This document shows positions 55,355-64,000 of a DNA stretch of 64,000 nt, piece by piece; within the stretch, counting starts at the first letter, position 1; each line of letters begins with the position of its first letter. This stretch comes from Rhodothermales bacterium (GTDB taxonomy: Bacteria > Bacteroidota > Rhodothermia > Rhodothermales > Bin80). Where the stretch lies: the NCBI GenBank assembly GCA_958296045.1, contig CATQHT010000002.1, positions 764,065 to 828,064 of the forward strand, given 5' to 3'. A program made the translations under genes and the position numbers. The notes beneath the pieces were generated by a model. The model saw only the letters and a list, made by a program, of their open reading frames with translations. It was not told where the DNA came from and made no database searches.

Positions 55355-56443
55355 TCAGGTAAGTCTATGTGCACGACATCCCGCATCGCTCAGCGCCGTG
55401 ATCGCGGCATCCGCAGCGGGCTCATCCACGAAGCTCAACCTGAATGCTCCGCCTGTACCTTCGCGAATCTTGAGCAGTTCGATGTCCTTTATGTTGATGC
55501 CGTGGCTGTACAAGGTGCTGGTGATGTGCGTAAGCGTACCCGGTCGGTCTTCAGCATAGACGAACACATCGCACAGTGGTGCCAGAAAGCCTTTGAAATC
55601 TCTAGGTATTGAGGTGCGGACCACGCGCGCCCGATCAAAGTTGGGCGCCAAGGCATCCACTTCGCCCTCCTGAATGCAGGTCGTCAGATCCTGCCAGATG
55701 GCCCGAAACTCCTCCATCGCCTCCAGCACCATGGCCCTGTTGTGCTCCAGGATGGGTTGCCAGGTGGCAAACGGTGACGAGGCGATGCGTGTCATGTCCC
55801 GAAAGCCGCCCGCAGCGAGCCGAAGGTAGGTCTCATCTAGCCCGCTGCGCTGTCCCACCACGGTCATCAGCGTGGTGGCCACGAGTTGGGGCACGTGACT
55901 GACGCATGCCGCCACGCGATCATGCTGCTTGGCATCCATAAAGATGACACGCGCCCCGAGAGATTCCACCAAGTGTGCCACCGCCAGCAGAGGTGCGCTC
56001 GCAGCTTGGCCACACAGCACATAGGTAGCATTCTCAAAGAGAAAGGCGTCCGCTTTGGCCAAGCTACCCTCTGCGGCACCCGCCATCGGGTGCCCCCCTA
56101 TGAATGGGACCGTCACTGGCAAGATTCGCTCGGCTGCGCGCAGCACCTCGACCTTAACCGAGCCGACATCGGTAACCAGCGTGCCGGGACGGACATGCGG
56201 AGCGCAGCCCTGGAGCACATCCTCCATCGCGTCCAGCGGCACGGCTAGAACGACCGCGTCGGCTTCGCGCGCGGCCTCAGCCAATGATGGCGCCGCGCGG
56301 TCTATGGCACCGCACCTTAGCGCTTCTTCGAGCACGGGCTGCCTGTCCCATCCCGTCACGCACAGGTCCGTGCGACGCTCTTTCCAGGCAAGCCCCAAGC
56401 TGCCACCGATCAGCCCCACGCCCACGATGGATATGCGCCGCAT
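55355..56443 (-). CDS. tyrA: Prephenate dehydrogenase with C-terminal ACT domain
   Basis: It oxidises prephenate to 4-hydroxyphenylpyruvate in tyrosine synthesis. The 362 residues begin with Rossmann GVGLIGGSLGLAWK (~8-21). 'VLAVPLDAMEDVL', 'TDVGSVKVEVL', 'PFIGGHPMAGAAEGSLAKAD' and the 'CVSHVPQLVATTL' active-site helix follow. The C-terminal ACT domain (VYAEDRPGTLTHITSTLYSHGINIKDI) suggests feedback by an amino acid, probably tyrosine (family knowledge). No chorismate mutase domain is attached. It lies between clpC and gcvT, all co-directional. Confidence 0.94.
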   Translation of the reverse strand: MRRISIVGVGLIGGSLGLAWKERRTDLCVTGWDRQPVLEEALRCGAIDRAAPSLAEAAREADAVVLAVPLDAMEDVLQGCAPHVRPGTLVTDVGSVKVEVLRAAERILPVTVPFIGGHPMAGAAEGSLAKADAFLFENATYVLCGQAASAPLLAVAHLVESLGARVIFMDAKQHDRVAACVSHVPQLVATTLMTVVGQRSGLDETYLRLAAGGFRDMTRIASSPFATWQPILEHNRAMVLEAMEEFRAIWQDLTTCIQEGEVDALAPNFDRARVVRTSIPRDFKGFLAPLCDVFVYAEDRPGTLTHITSTLYSHGINIKDIELLKIREGTGGAFRLSFVDEPAADAAITALSDAGCRAHRLT

Positions 56444-56500
56444 CGTAGCTATAGCAACAGCACAGGCCGACTCCCGGGCTGCCTGCCTGCCCAGGTCACC

Positions 56501-59035
56501 TCAGGACGGGGTGACCGAAAGCTCAGACGACTCCGGCGCTTTAGCATCGGAGCTCTGACGACTGACCTCAAACGTGAGCTTCTCCTGACCTTCCTGGTGC
56601 CGGATCACGATGGCATCGCCCGAACCCAGCCCCTGGCCAAGGATGGCTTCCGCCATCGGATCTTCGACCATACGCTGGATCGCCCGGCGCAAAGGGCGCG
56701 CCCCATAACGGGCTTCAAACCCCTTGTCAAGGATGAACGTCTTGGCACTTGGGTCCATAGTCACATCGATGCCCAGATCCCGGGTTCGCTGCAGTAGCTC
56801 CCGAGTCATCAGGTCGATAATTTTGAGTATGTGATCCCGATTCAAAGGACGAAACACGATCAGGTCGTCCACCCGATTCAAAAACTCTGGGTTGAACAGC
56901 TTCCTGGCCGCCTTTTCCACGGTGGACTTCATGGATTCGTAGTCCATCGGGCCGGTGTCTTTGACAAAGCCGATGGCCTGGCCCATGGTGCTGATGTCGC
57001 GCGCACCGATGTTACTGGTCATAATGATGACCGTGTTGCGGAAGTCTACCGTGCGCCCGGTGCTGTCGGTCAGGATGCCGTCGTCCAGCATCTGCAGGAG
57101 CAGGTTGAAGACATCCGAGTGGGCCTTCTCTATTTCGTCCAAGAGAACTACGGAGTAGGGCTTGCGACGTACCCTTTCAGTGAGCTGGCCACCCTCGTCG
57201 TATCCGATATAGCCTGGGGGCGCCCCATAGAGGCGGCTCACCGCAAACTTCTCCATATACTCGCTCATGTCGATACGCACCAGGGCATCCTCTGAATCAA
57301 ACAAGGCGCGGGTGAGCACCTTGGCCAGCTCCGTCTTGCCCACCCCCGTGGGTCCCAGGAAGATGAAGGAGCCAATGGGTCGACGCGGGTCACTGAGGCC
57401 GGCGCGGGTGCGGCGAATGGCTTTGGCCAGCCGGGCGATCGGCTCGTCCTGCCCGATGATGTGCTCGCTGAGCGATGCTTCGAGCGCCACCAGCTTCTTC
57501 TGCTCTGGACGGCTGATAGAGTCCACGGGGATCCCCGTCATCATGGCGACTACTTCACTGATGTCATCCACCGTGACGTCGCTCGTTCGCTTTTCCTCTT
57601 CCTGCTCCCACCGTTTGCGGGAACGCGCCAGCTGCGACTGAAGCTTGGATTCGCGATCCCGGAGCCGGGCCGCCTCTTCGAAGCGCTGGGCTTCGACCAC
57701 CTCAAGCTTCTTGGCGCCCGTCTGCTCAATCTCTTCTTCTAGCTCTATGATCTTATCTGGCACCCGGATGTTGGTGAGATGCACGCGTGCGCCGGCTTCA
57801 TCGATGACATCGATGGCTTTGTCGGGCAGGTACCTGTCTGAGATGTAGCGCTCAGAGAGCTGCACCGCTAGGGCCAAGGCGTCATCCGTGTAGCGAACCC
57901 GGTGGTATGCTTCGTAATGCGTCTTGATGTTGCGCAGAATTTCCAGCGTCTCTTCCGGCGTGGAAGGATCTACTGTGACCTTCTGGAATCGGCGGTCCAG
58001 TGCGCCGTCCTTTTCGATGAATTTGCGGTATTCGTTAAGCGTGGTCGCTCCGATGCACTGAATCTCGCCCCGCGCAAGGGCGGGCTTGAACATGTTGGAT
58101 GCATCCAGTGACCCGGACGCAGAGCCGGCTCCTACGATCGAGTGCAGCTCGTCGATAAAGAGTATGACGTCGGAGCAATTCTCCAACTCTTTCATCACAA
58201 GCTTCATCCGCTCCTCAAACTGTCCCCGGTACTTGGTGCCAGCCACCAGCGCTGCCAGGTCGAGCGTCACGATCCGCTTGTTGTACAACACGCGCGACAC
58301 TTTGCGCTCAATGATGCGCATGGCGAGCCCTTCGGCGATGGCCGTCTTGCCTACCCCAGGTTCGCCAATCAGTACAGGGTTGTTCTTTTTGCGGCGCCCC
58401 AAGATCTGCGCTACGCGCTCAATTTCGCGGTTGCGGCCAATCACCGGATCAAGCTTACCATCTTCGGCCATTTTGGTCAGGTTGCGCCCGAAGTTGTCTA
58501 GGGCGGGGGTCTTGGACTTCTCGGATTCGCGGTCACGGCTTGGGGATCGGGAGCGGCCAGAGCCGCGGTTGCCTTGCGGAGGGCGGCCCGTCTTCGTGCC
58601 GCTTTTGGACTCAATCTCCCGCAGCACCGCTTCGTGGGTCACGGAATACTCCCGGCGCAGAATCTGTGCCGAGACGTTGTCTTCGTCTTTGAGCAGGCTC
58701 AAGAGCAGATGCTCTGTCGTAACCACCGATGCTCTGTGCAGCTTGGATTCAAGGAAGGCCACCTTGAGCACCTTCTCTGACTGTTTCGTTAGCGGGAGGT
58801 TGTGGCCTGCGGTAAGTGTTCCGCCAGAGCTCGGAATATGCTCCTCGACGAGTTGCCTCAGCCTGCCCACATCACAACCCAAAGCGCGCAGAAGATCAAT
58901 CACCGGCCCTTTTCCCTCTTTGAGGAGGCCCAGAAGCAGGTGCTCCGTCCCGATAAAGTCGTTGCCAAGGCGCAGCGCTTCCTCGCGACCATAGGTGATC
59001 ACGTCCCGCATGCGACGAGAAAAGTTAGCGTCCAT
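56501..59035 (-). CDS. clpC: ATP-dependent unfoldase ClpC
   Basis: This AAA+ partner of ClpP has 844 residues. Duplicated N-terminal Clp_N repeats come first ('EEALRLGNDFIGTEHLLLGLLKEGKG' and 'HRASVVTTEHLLLSLLKDEDN'). Walker A1 GEPGVGKTAIAEGLA is at ~225. A UvrB/C-type middle segment (LEVVEAQRFEEAARLRDRE) distinguishes ClpC from ClpA and ClpB. Walker A2 GPTGVGKTELAKVL is at ~565, followed by the D2 domain. A Gly/Arg/Ser-rich linker lies at ~150-170. The adaptor MecB/McsB genes are absent locally. Confidence 0.96.
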   Translation of the reverse strand: MDANFSRRMRDVITYGREEALRLGNDFIGTEHLLLGLLKEGKGPVIDLLRALGCDVGRLRQLVEEHIPSSGGTLTAGHNLPLTKQSEKVLKVAFLESKLHRASVVTTEHLLLSLLKDEDNVSAQILRREYSVTHEAVLREIESKSGTKTGRPPQGNRGSGRSRSPSRDRESEKSKTPALDNFGRNLTKMAEDGKLDPVIGRNREIERVAQILGRRKKNNPVLIGEPGVGKTAIAEGLAMRIIERKVSRVLYNKRIVTLDLAALVAGTKYRGQFEERMKLVMKELENCSDVILFIDELHSIVGAGSASGSLDASNMFKPALARGEIQCIGATTLNEYRKFIEKDGALDRRFQKVTVDPSTPEETLEILRNIKTHYEAYHRVRYTDDALALAVQLSERYISDRYLPDKAIDVIDEAGARVHLTNIRVPDKIIELEEEIEQTGAKKLEVVEAQRFEEAARLRDRESKLQSQLARSRKRWEQEEEKRTSDVTVDDISEVVAMMTGIPVDSISRPEQKKLVALEASLSEHIIGQDEPIARLAKAIRRTRAGLSDPRRPIGSFIFLGPTGVGKTELAKVLTRALFDSEDALVRIDMSEYMEKFAVSRLYGAPPGYIGYDEGGQLTERVRRKPYSVVLLDEIEKAHSDVFNLLLQMLDDGILTDSTGRTVDFRNTVIIMTSNIGARDISTMGQAIGFVKDTGPMDYESMKSTVEKAARKLFNPEFLNRVDDLIVFRPLNRDHILKIIDLMTRELLQRTRDLGIDVTMDPSAKTFILDKGFEARYGARPLRRAIQRMVEDPMAEAILGQGLGSGDAIVIRHQEGQEKLTFEVSRQSSDAKAPESSELSVTPS

Positions 59036-59065
59036 AGCTGGAGGTTGTCGTGTTTCTTGATGCCG

Positions 59066-59419
59066 TCAGGCGGCGAAGCTGGACCCGCATCCGCATGTCT
59101 GCGTCGCATTCGGATTCTCGAATACGAAGCCGCGGGCATTGAGTCCGTCGTGATAGTCTATGGTCGTACCCAACAGGTACAAGCCGTGGCGTTTGTCAAT
59201 GTACATTTCCACGCCGTCGGCATCGAACGTGATGTCATGCTCCCTGAGTTTGTCAAAACCCAGGATGTAACTCATGCCGGAACATCCTCCTCCGCGGACT
59301 CCTACGCGAAGGCCATAGCCTTCCGGGATCGACTGTGCCTTAAGTATCCGGGCTACCTCGGTATGTGCGCGCGGACTAAGCTGTACAGGGGACCTGCGCG
59401 CTACAGTGGCATCATTCAT
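59066..59419 (-). CDS. A-type iron-sulfur cluster carrier (IscA/ErpA family)
   Basis: The ATG of MNDATVARRSPVQLSPRAHTEV gives 117 residues; the longer frame adds no homology. The three cluster-ligand cysteines are present: GGGCSGMSY (first) and the C-terminal TCGCGSSF pair. It delivers Fe-S clusters to apo-proteins in the cytosol. It is 30 bp upstream of clpC on the same strand. IscA, ErpA and SufA cannot be separated reliably by eye. Confidence 0.92.
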   Translation of the reverse strand: MNDATVARRSPVQLSPRAHTEVARILKAQSIPEGYGLRVGVRGGGCSGMSYILGFDKLREHDITFDADGVEMYIDKRHGLYLLGTTIDYHDGLNARGFVFENPNATQTCGCGSSFAA

Positions 59420-59524
59420 AGACGAGCAACATTGTTTGTAGGGGAACCGCAGTAGAATGGAATTGTTTCGCTGACTGGGGTTTCGGCCACACAATAGAAA
59501 CACACTCGACGTGCGCGATGTGCA

Positions 59525-60790
59525 TCAGGCATGCCGAACCCTCCTTTGTTGTTCCATAATGTTCTGGTGCAGGTGGCTCATCAGCACGGTGCTCATCAGC
59601 TGCACCGTGGGTGCGAGCGCCCGCTCGTCGAGGTCAAAGTTGGCGTCATGCAGCGGGTAGCTTGTGTGGCGATTGCTCCTGGTACCCACGCGCAGGAGCA
59701 TGCCGGAACGGTATTCGAGGTAGTTGGCAAAGTCTTCCGACCCCATGCTCGGTACGGGTATTTCGTGGATGGCGCGGCGGGTGAATAACGCTTCAATGGT
59801 GCGCCGCACATGCGACACCAAGGTGTGGTCATTGACCACGCTGGGAAGGCCAGGAAAAAATCGCAGATCTATACGGACTCCGTGCAATGCGCCAAACTGC
59901 TCCGCTGCGCGCAGCATGAATTCTCTCAGGAAGTCGCGGTCCGCTTCCCCTAGAAAGCGGAGGCCCCCTTCGAATTCCACCTCTTTGGGGATCACGTTGT
60001 GCGCGGTGCCCGCTTTGAATATGCATACGGTCAGCACGGACGGGTTGCGCGCATCCGTGATGCGGCCGACGAGTTGATAGTAATGGTTGAGAAGCTGCGA
60101 CGCGATCCAGATGGTATCCTTGGCCTTGTGGGGCCGAGCCGAGTGGCCTGTTGCACGGGCGTCCAGACGTACCCGAAACCGGTCTGAGGCCGCGGTGACA
60201 GTGCCATCAATCAGGCCGTACGTTCCTACATCCAGCGTGGGATCCACATGGATGCAGTAGAGGGCCTCTAGGTCTTTGAGAATCCCGTACTTGATCATTG
60301 GGAGGGAGCCGCTTGGCGCGCCCTCCTCATTCGGCTGAAAAAAGACGCGCACTTTCCCGTGCATATTCAGGCGCAGCCGATGCAGCGTTAGAGCGACGCC
60401 GGCGCCGATGGCCATGTGCGCATCGTGGCCACATGCATGCGAGATACCTTCATTGCGGGAAGCATAGGGCACCTGTTTGGCATCCTTCACCGGCAGGCCA
60501 TCCATGTCCGCACGGTACCCTACTGAGGGACCGTCATGTGCACCGACGATGTCGACATAGAAGCCCGTGTGCGCAACCGGTCCCTTGACATCGAGTCCGC
60601 GGGACGCGAGTAGTGACTGCAGCATGTGTGAGGTCTTCACTTCCTTGTACCCCAGCTCTGGCTGCGCGTGCAAGGCGCGCCGCGTGTTCCGCAAGAGCTT
60701 GGGAAGAGCCGGATGAATCTGTACCAGATCTAGCGCAGGGGCTCCGTTATGGGCGCCATGGCTATTGTTCGACGCATCAGTCTTGCTCAT
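59525..60790 (-). CDS. M20-family amidohydrolase (N-acyl amino acid hydrolase type)
   Basis: The ATG of MSKTDASNNSHGAHNGAP gives 421 residues. The pattern 'PELGYKEVKTSHMLQSLL', 'GYRADMDGLPV', metal-binding HACGHDAHMAIG (Cys/His/Asp) and FFQPNEEGAPSGSLPMI matches the M20D/hippuricase-like subfamily; the dimerisation domain and the C-terminal 'GSEDFANYLE' follow. Substrates are usually acylated amino acids or indole-acetyl conjugates; the one here is unknown. It is oriented like the Fe-S carrier gene 105 bp downstream. Confidence 0.9.
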   Translation of the reverse strand: MSKTDASNNSHGAHNGAPALDLVQIHPALPKLLRNTRRALHAQPELGYKEVKTSHMLQSLLASRGLDVKGPVAHTGFYVDIVGAHDGPSVGYRADMDGLPVKDAKQVPYASRNEGISHACGHDAHMAIGAGVALTLHRLRLNMHGKVRVFFQPNEEGAPSGSLPMIKYGILKDLEALYCIHVDPTLDVGTYGLIDGTVTAASDRFRVRLDARATGHSARPHKAKDTIWIASQLLNHYYQLVGRITDARNPSVLTVCIFKAGTAHNVIPKEVEFEGGLRFLGEADRDFLREFMLRAAEQFGALHGVRIDLRFFPGLPSVVNDHTLVSHVRRTIEALFTRRAIHEIPVPSMGSEDFANYLEYRSGMLLRVGTRSNRHTSYPLHDANFDLDERALAPTVQLMSTVLMSHLHQNIMEQQRRVRHA

Positions 60791-60997
60791 GTAATCCCGC
60801 ATGAGGGCTGGCAAAAGAGTATTCGACACATGTTAACAAAAAGTAGCCGATGCTTGAATTCAAGAGAGTGACTTGGATACGACCGGAATGCGGCAATTAT
60901 GCGCAGCTCCAGATCCGCATGGCGCGGCGAATATGGCACCTGCTTGCGAAAATCGTGCAGGCAGATTGGGGCCTAAGATGGCAGGAAGACGCAGCAA

Positions 60998-62464
60998 CTA
61001 TGCGGAGGTAGTACCGAACAGCTTCTCTTTGCGCAGCAGCAGCGCGCCATAGATGCCTGTCGCCAGGATGCTACCTACCAGCGTCAGCACCGGCTTGCCG
61101 AGCTGTAGCACGCCTGTCATCAGCGCGAGGCCCGGGACTGAAAAAGCAAGATATCTCACGTAGGGCATCAGAAGGCGACTGATGCGAACTTTTGCCAGTG
61201 ATGCTAAGACGCCAAGCTGAAATATGCGCGCTAGGCAACCACCCGAGCACAGACACACAAGAAATACCGTAATATCGCCAGAGCGCCCTCCAATAAAGAG
61301 CGCAGCCACCATGACAGCCATCGATACCAGTCCTACAGCGAGGTCCTGCCGCTGCTGCTCAGTTACATCAAAGATACGCGTAAGGGGCGCGCAAATCATG
61401 CTCATAAGTAGCCAGGGCACCAGGATTTGCGCATAGCTGCCCGCATCGCGCCACGGCTCGCCGAACACCACTGCGAAGATGTCCGGTCCGCACACCAGGA
61501 TGACCAGCGCTGGAAACAGCATCACCATCACGAGGCGCCGGTGGACGCCCTCGGCAATGACTGCCAGGCGCTGTTCGCGATGTGCCTCGGCGGCGCTCAC
61601 AAAGAATACCTGGGCCACCGCGCGCGAAAAGGATCCCAGCGGGATAGTCACGTTGTTGTATGCAACAAAGAACAGGCCCATGATGACCTCCCCGTCCGTC
61701 GGAAAGAAGAATGGGATCGCAAAGATCGGGGCGCGCAGCACCAGTGCCGCGGTCAATGTCGAAGGCGTAGAAAAGAGCGGAAAACGCCGGTAACGTACGG
61801 CAGCGGCCCGCACGGCGCGCCACGAGAAGGCCTGGCGCAAAAGGCGGCCGCTTCTGCGAAGTATGATCGTAGTTAGAATCACCAGCGACAACACGTTGCC
61901 TGCCACGTGGCCTCCCACCAGGCCTGCGGCGCCAGCATCAATCTGAGGCAGGCCTGCTGTGATGCGTGAGGCATTCATGGTGCTGGCGTTGGCCACCTGA
62001 CTAGCGCTGATGACGCGAAAGGAACGCTTACGAGCCAGCCAGAGCTCAGCCAGTTTTGTGCCGCGCATAGCCAGTAGTGCTATCGGCACCAGAAGCAGGT
62101 AGGGCGCCACTCTAGGAGCCTTGGCCAGCTCGGCCAGTTCCATGCGCCATATGGACAGGATGGCCGTAAGGCAGACGAAAAAGGCCAGCACCATCAGTCC
62201 GAGCCACGCCACCACGCCAGCCTCGCGGTCTTTGTCCTGCAGCATCAGCGCATCCTCGTAACGGAGCGAGGAAAACGTGATCAGGATGGCCATCAGAAAC
62301 GCGAAGTAGCCGTAAACGCCGAACTCCGCTTCAGAGTACAGGCGCGTCAGGATCGGTTGCGACAGGAATGCGATGGCCAGCACGACCGAGTTGCCAGACA
62401 TGAGGGTGACGACCGGACCCAGCAGCCCCTGGCCTGAAAACAACCTCTTGGCGAGATGCCTCAT
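60998..62464 (-). CDS. Oligosaccharide flippase (MATE/Wzx-type membrane protein)
   Basis: The 488-residue protein has 12 or more hydrophobic segments and no catalytic motif, as in lipid-linked oligosaccharide flippases (polysaccharide biosynthesis family). The N-terminus 'GNSVVLAIAFLSQPILTRLYSEAEFGVYGYF' is characteristic of O-antigen and teichoic-acid exporters. Its start lies 2 bp after the stop of the larger membrane protein gene, so the two are an operon, probably part of a surface-glycan locus continuing beyond the window. Confidence 0.88.
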   Translation of the reverse strand: MRHLAKRLFSGQGLLGPVVTLMSGNSVVLAIAFLSQPILTRLYSEAEFGVYGYFAFLMAILITFSSLRYEDALMLQDKDREAGVVAWLGLMVLAFFVCLTAILSIWRMELAELAKAPRVAPYLLLVPIALLAMRGTKLAELWLARKRSFRVISASQVANASTMNASRITAGLPQIDAGAAGLVGGHVAGNVLSLVILTTIILRRSGRLLRQAFSWRAVRAAAVRYRRFPLFSTPSTLTAALVLRAPIFAIPFFFPTDGEVIMGLFFVAYNNVTIPLGSFSRAVAQVFFVSAAEAHREQRLAVIAEGVHRRLVMVMLFPALVILVCGPDIFAVVFGEPWRDAGSYAQILVPWLLMSMICAPLTRIFDVTEQQRQDLAVGLVSMAVMVAALFIGGRSGDITVFLVCLCSGGCLARIFQLGVLASLAKVRISRLLMPYVRYLAFSVPGLALMTGVLQLGKPVLTLVGSILATGIYGALLLRKEKLFGTTSA

Positions 62465-62466
62465 TA

Positions 62467-64000
62467 TCAGTGCTTCTCAACACGCAACACGACCACGTCG
62501 CTGGCAACAAAGACAGGATCAGGTTCCGACGGGGACCCCAAAGTTCGCCGGCGCACTAGGTAGTCGGCGTCGTAGGTGCGACTCACCTCCATAGCTTTCT
62601 CTTCTGGCTGCGCAAAAAACGCCGCATCCAGGTCAGGGATGAGCCGAAGCATGCGTTGCTGTTGCGAAGTGTCCACGGGCGCTATTGCTAAGATCCGGTG
62701 AAACCACTCGAGGTTGTACTCATTGGTAAAGGGCACGGCCTTGAAGGTCACGACAACCCCGCGCTCTGCCTTGCTGCGAAACGTGTGCCAGGAGGGGGGT
62801 ATCGCGAAGATGGCCTCTGGCGGCGTGGAGGTGCGTGCCCATTCGGCGACCTGCAGCGGGGCTGGGCTTTCAGTGGTGACTGGCGGTGGCCGAAAACCCA
62901 ATGCGTCAGGGCTTAATGCCGTAAGCATGCCCAGCACCAGCACTGCGCCGAGCGTGGCCAAGCGGGAATGGTCAAAAACCCAATCTGCCAACCGGCGCAC
63001 AGTTTGCGGCAGATGGCGGCCGATCGCAGCCGACACCAACAGTGCAAGTACGACTTTGGCAAACACGGTCATCCTGAATAGCTGCAGCTTACCGACAAAC
63101 TCGCTTCTGAAGAGCTCTATGCCGACGAGGCCGATCAGGCACATGCCCCCAATAATTCCGAGCGCCCGCAGCGGAAATACGCGCTGGTCAGAGGGAATCA
63201 GCCGCAGACTGACGAGCCCCATCACGAGCAGCCCAAAGAAGGCGAGCGCGCTTGGTCTGTAGAATCGGGTCGGGATATAGTGGTGCGGCGCTCTGAATTC
63301 AAACAGGATATAGAACAGGGAGGGCTCTGTGGTGCTGGCGTGCCACTGCTGCAGCACCATGGGACCAAGCGCAAGTATTGCACATCCCACGAAGATACCA
63401 GCATAGGTGAATATGGCGCGCCACGGGCGGTGCTCCCAGAGCATCAGTACGCCTCCAAGGAGCGCGACATGCAATCCGACAAGGGCTTGCAGAGAGGCGG
63501 CCAAGCCAAACAGCAGTGCAGTTATCGCTGTTCGCTGTCGTAAATGCATCACCATTCCCCAAATAGACAGCGTCCAGGCTGCTAGGCTGGGTGACAGCTG
63601 CGGGCCGACAATATCGTTGCCCCCGAGCGTGAATTTGGGTGTGGCCAGGAGTACGGCGACGACTGCGCCTGCTGCTGTAAGGCGGTCCCGGGTGATTTCG
63701 AAGGTGAGCGCGTAGATCGCGGCTGCGATGGCGCCGAAGCAGGCCAAGAAGCCTACGGCGAAGGCGGTGGACGGGCCCAGCAACTTCGACGGTAGGAGCA
63801 TTACATATAGAAACACAGTACGCGGTCCGAATTGCTCCGCCTGCGATGCCACATACCAGTCCGTCGCCAGGGTTCCCGGATCTAGAAGGTGGAGCAGGTG
63901 CGGCACGAAGTCGTCATGATCGCCGTCACCAAAGCCGTAGTCCTTAAGGAGGAGGTAGCCGGCAAGGGTGAGGAGCACTAAAAACCATGGGATATGGCTC
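62467..64000 (-). CDS. Multi-spanning membrane protein with C-terminal soluble domain, 5' end outside the window
   Basis: The frame is open to the window edge (residues SHIPWF precede the candidate GTG at 63978), so the start may lie outside. About 500 residues are visible: ten or so membrane helices (a GT39/DUF6798-like layout: 'GDGDHDDFVPHLLHLLDPG', 'DIVGPQLSPSLAAWTLSIWGM'), then a ~120-residue extracytoplasmic domain ('SWHTFRSKAERGVVVTFKAVPF'). The acidic DGDHDD loop after the first helix resembles the catalytic Asp loop of GT-C glycosyltransferases. A role in polysaccharide or lipid glycosylation with the flippase is inferred. Confidence 0.7.
   Translation of the reverse strand, partial: SHIPWFLVLLTLAGYLLLKDYGFGDGDHDDFVPHLLHLLDPGTLATDWYVASQAEQFGPRTVFLYVMLLPSKLLGPSTAFAVGFLACFGAIAAAIYALTFEITRDRLTAAGAVVAVLLATPKFTLGGNDIVGPQLSPSLAAWTLSIWGMVMHLRQRTAITALLFGLAASLQALVGLHVALLGGVLMLWEHRPWRAIFTYAGIFVGCAILALGPMVLQQWHASTTEPSLFYILFEFRAPHHYIPTRFYRPSALAFFGLLVMGLVSLRLIPSDQRVFPLRALGIIGGMCLIGLVGIELFRSEFVGKLQLFRMTVFAKVVLALLVSAAIGRHLPQTVRRLADWVFDHSRLATLGAVLVLGMLTALSPDALGFRPPPVTTESPAPLQVAEWARTSTPPEAIFAIPPSWHTFRSKAERGVVVTFKAVPFTNEYNLEWFHRILAIAPVDTSQQQRMLRLIPDLDAAFFAQPEEKAMEVSRTYDADYLVRRRTLGSPSEPDPVFVASDVVVLRVEKH

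Noticed and set aside
1..64000. CRISPR arrays
   Set aside because: No regularly spaced short direct repeats were found; the only tandem array is the two-unit 71-bp repeat at an IS end.

Overview
The window (about 55% GC by eye) looks like a member of the Bacteroidota/Rhodothermota side of the FCB group. Support is inferential but consistent: a GWxTD-domain TPR protein, an S16 protein with a long Lys/Ala tail, a small family seen mainly in Bacteroidota and often mislabelled 'ABC transporter ATPase', PspC-domain proteins, ClpC, and a leader-peptide / six-bladed-propeller lipoprotein / thioredoxin-like module recalling the Bacteroidota NVEALA loci. No 16S gene is present, so the placement is tentative. 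The dense, mutually nested insertion sequences suggest a genome undergoing IS expansion and decay.

Region 1 (1-20,000) is accessory DNA and mobile-element wreckage after the 3' end of ilvD: ORF-less group II intron 3' domains, a clipped integrase, an internally deleted transposase, an IS21 remnant with a nonsense-mutated istB, a GntP-type permease, an IS4-like transposase carrying a DUF4338/DruA-like domain and split by a complete IS256-type element (9-bp target duplication), and an ISL3 element split by a complete IS1634-type element (4-bp duplication). The IS256-type element is unusual. Upstream of its normal transposase, and translationally coupled to it, lies a second transposase-like gene in which all three DDE residues are replaced. 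A large single-chain restriction-modification enzyme closes the region.

Region 2 (20,000-46,500) is ordinary chromosome: two SDR oxidoreductases, tRNA-Asn and tRNA-Leu, lepA / unknown exported protein / lepB, an L,D-transpeptidase, a PLP decarboxylase, a K+ channel with RCK domain, a two-part YjbQ-like protein, LMW phosphatase, HAD phosphatase, dTDP-glucose 4,6-dehydratase, two PspC proteins, 5-formyl-THF cyclo-ligase, the ffh-rpsP-rimM-trmD-rplS translation/secretion operon, smpB-tyrS and the GWxTD protein.

Region 3 (46,650-50,960) is a tandem duplication of about 2 kb. Each unit carries a small Cys-rich exported peptide, a propeller-like lipoprotein and a membrane-anchored thioredoxin-like protein. 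The two copies have decayed in complementary ways: the peptide is dead in copy 1, and the thioredoxin-like gene is dead and cut by an IS66 remnant in copy 2.

Region 4 (51,100-64,000, all minus strand) is again core: purE, ftsK, gcvT, tyrA, clpC, an A-type Fe-S carrier, an M20 amidohydrolase, and a flippase next to a large membrane protein that runs off the window, probably part of a surface-polysaccharide locus.
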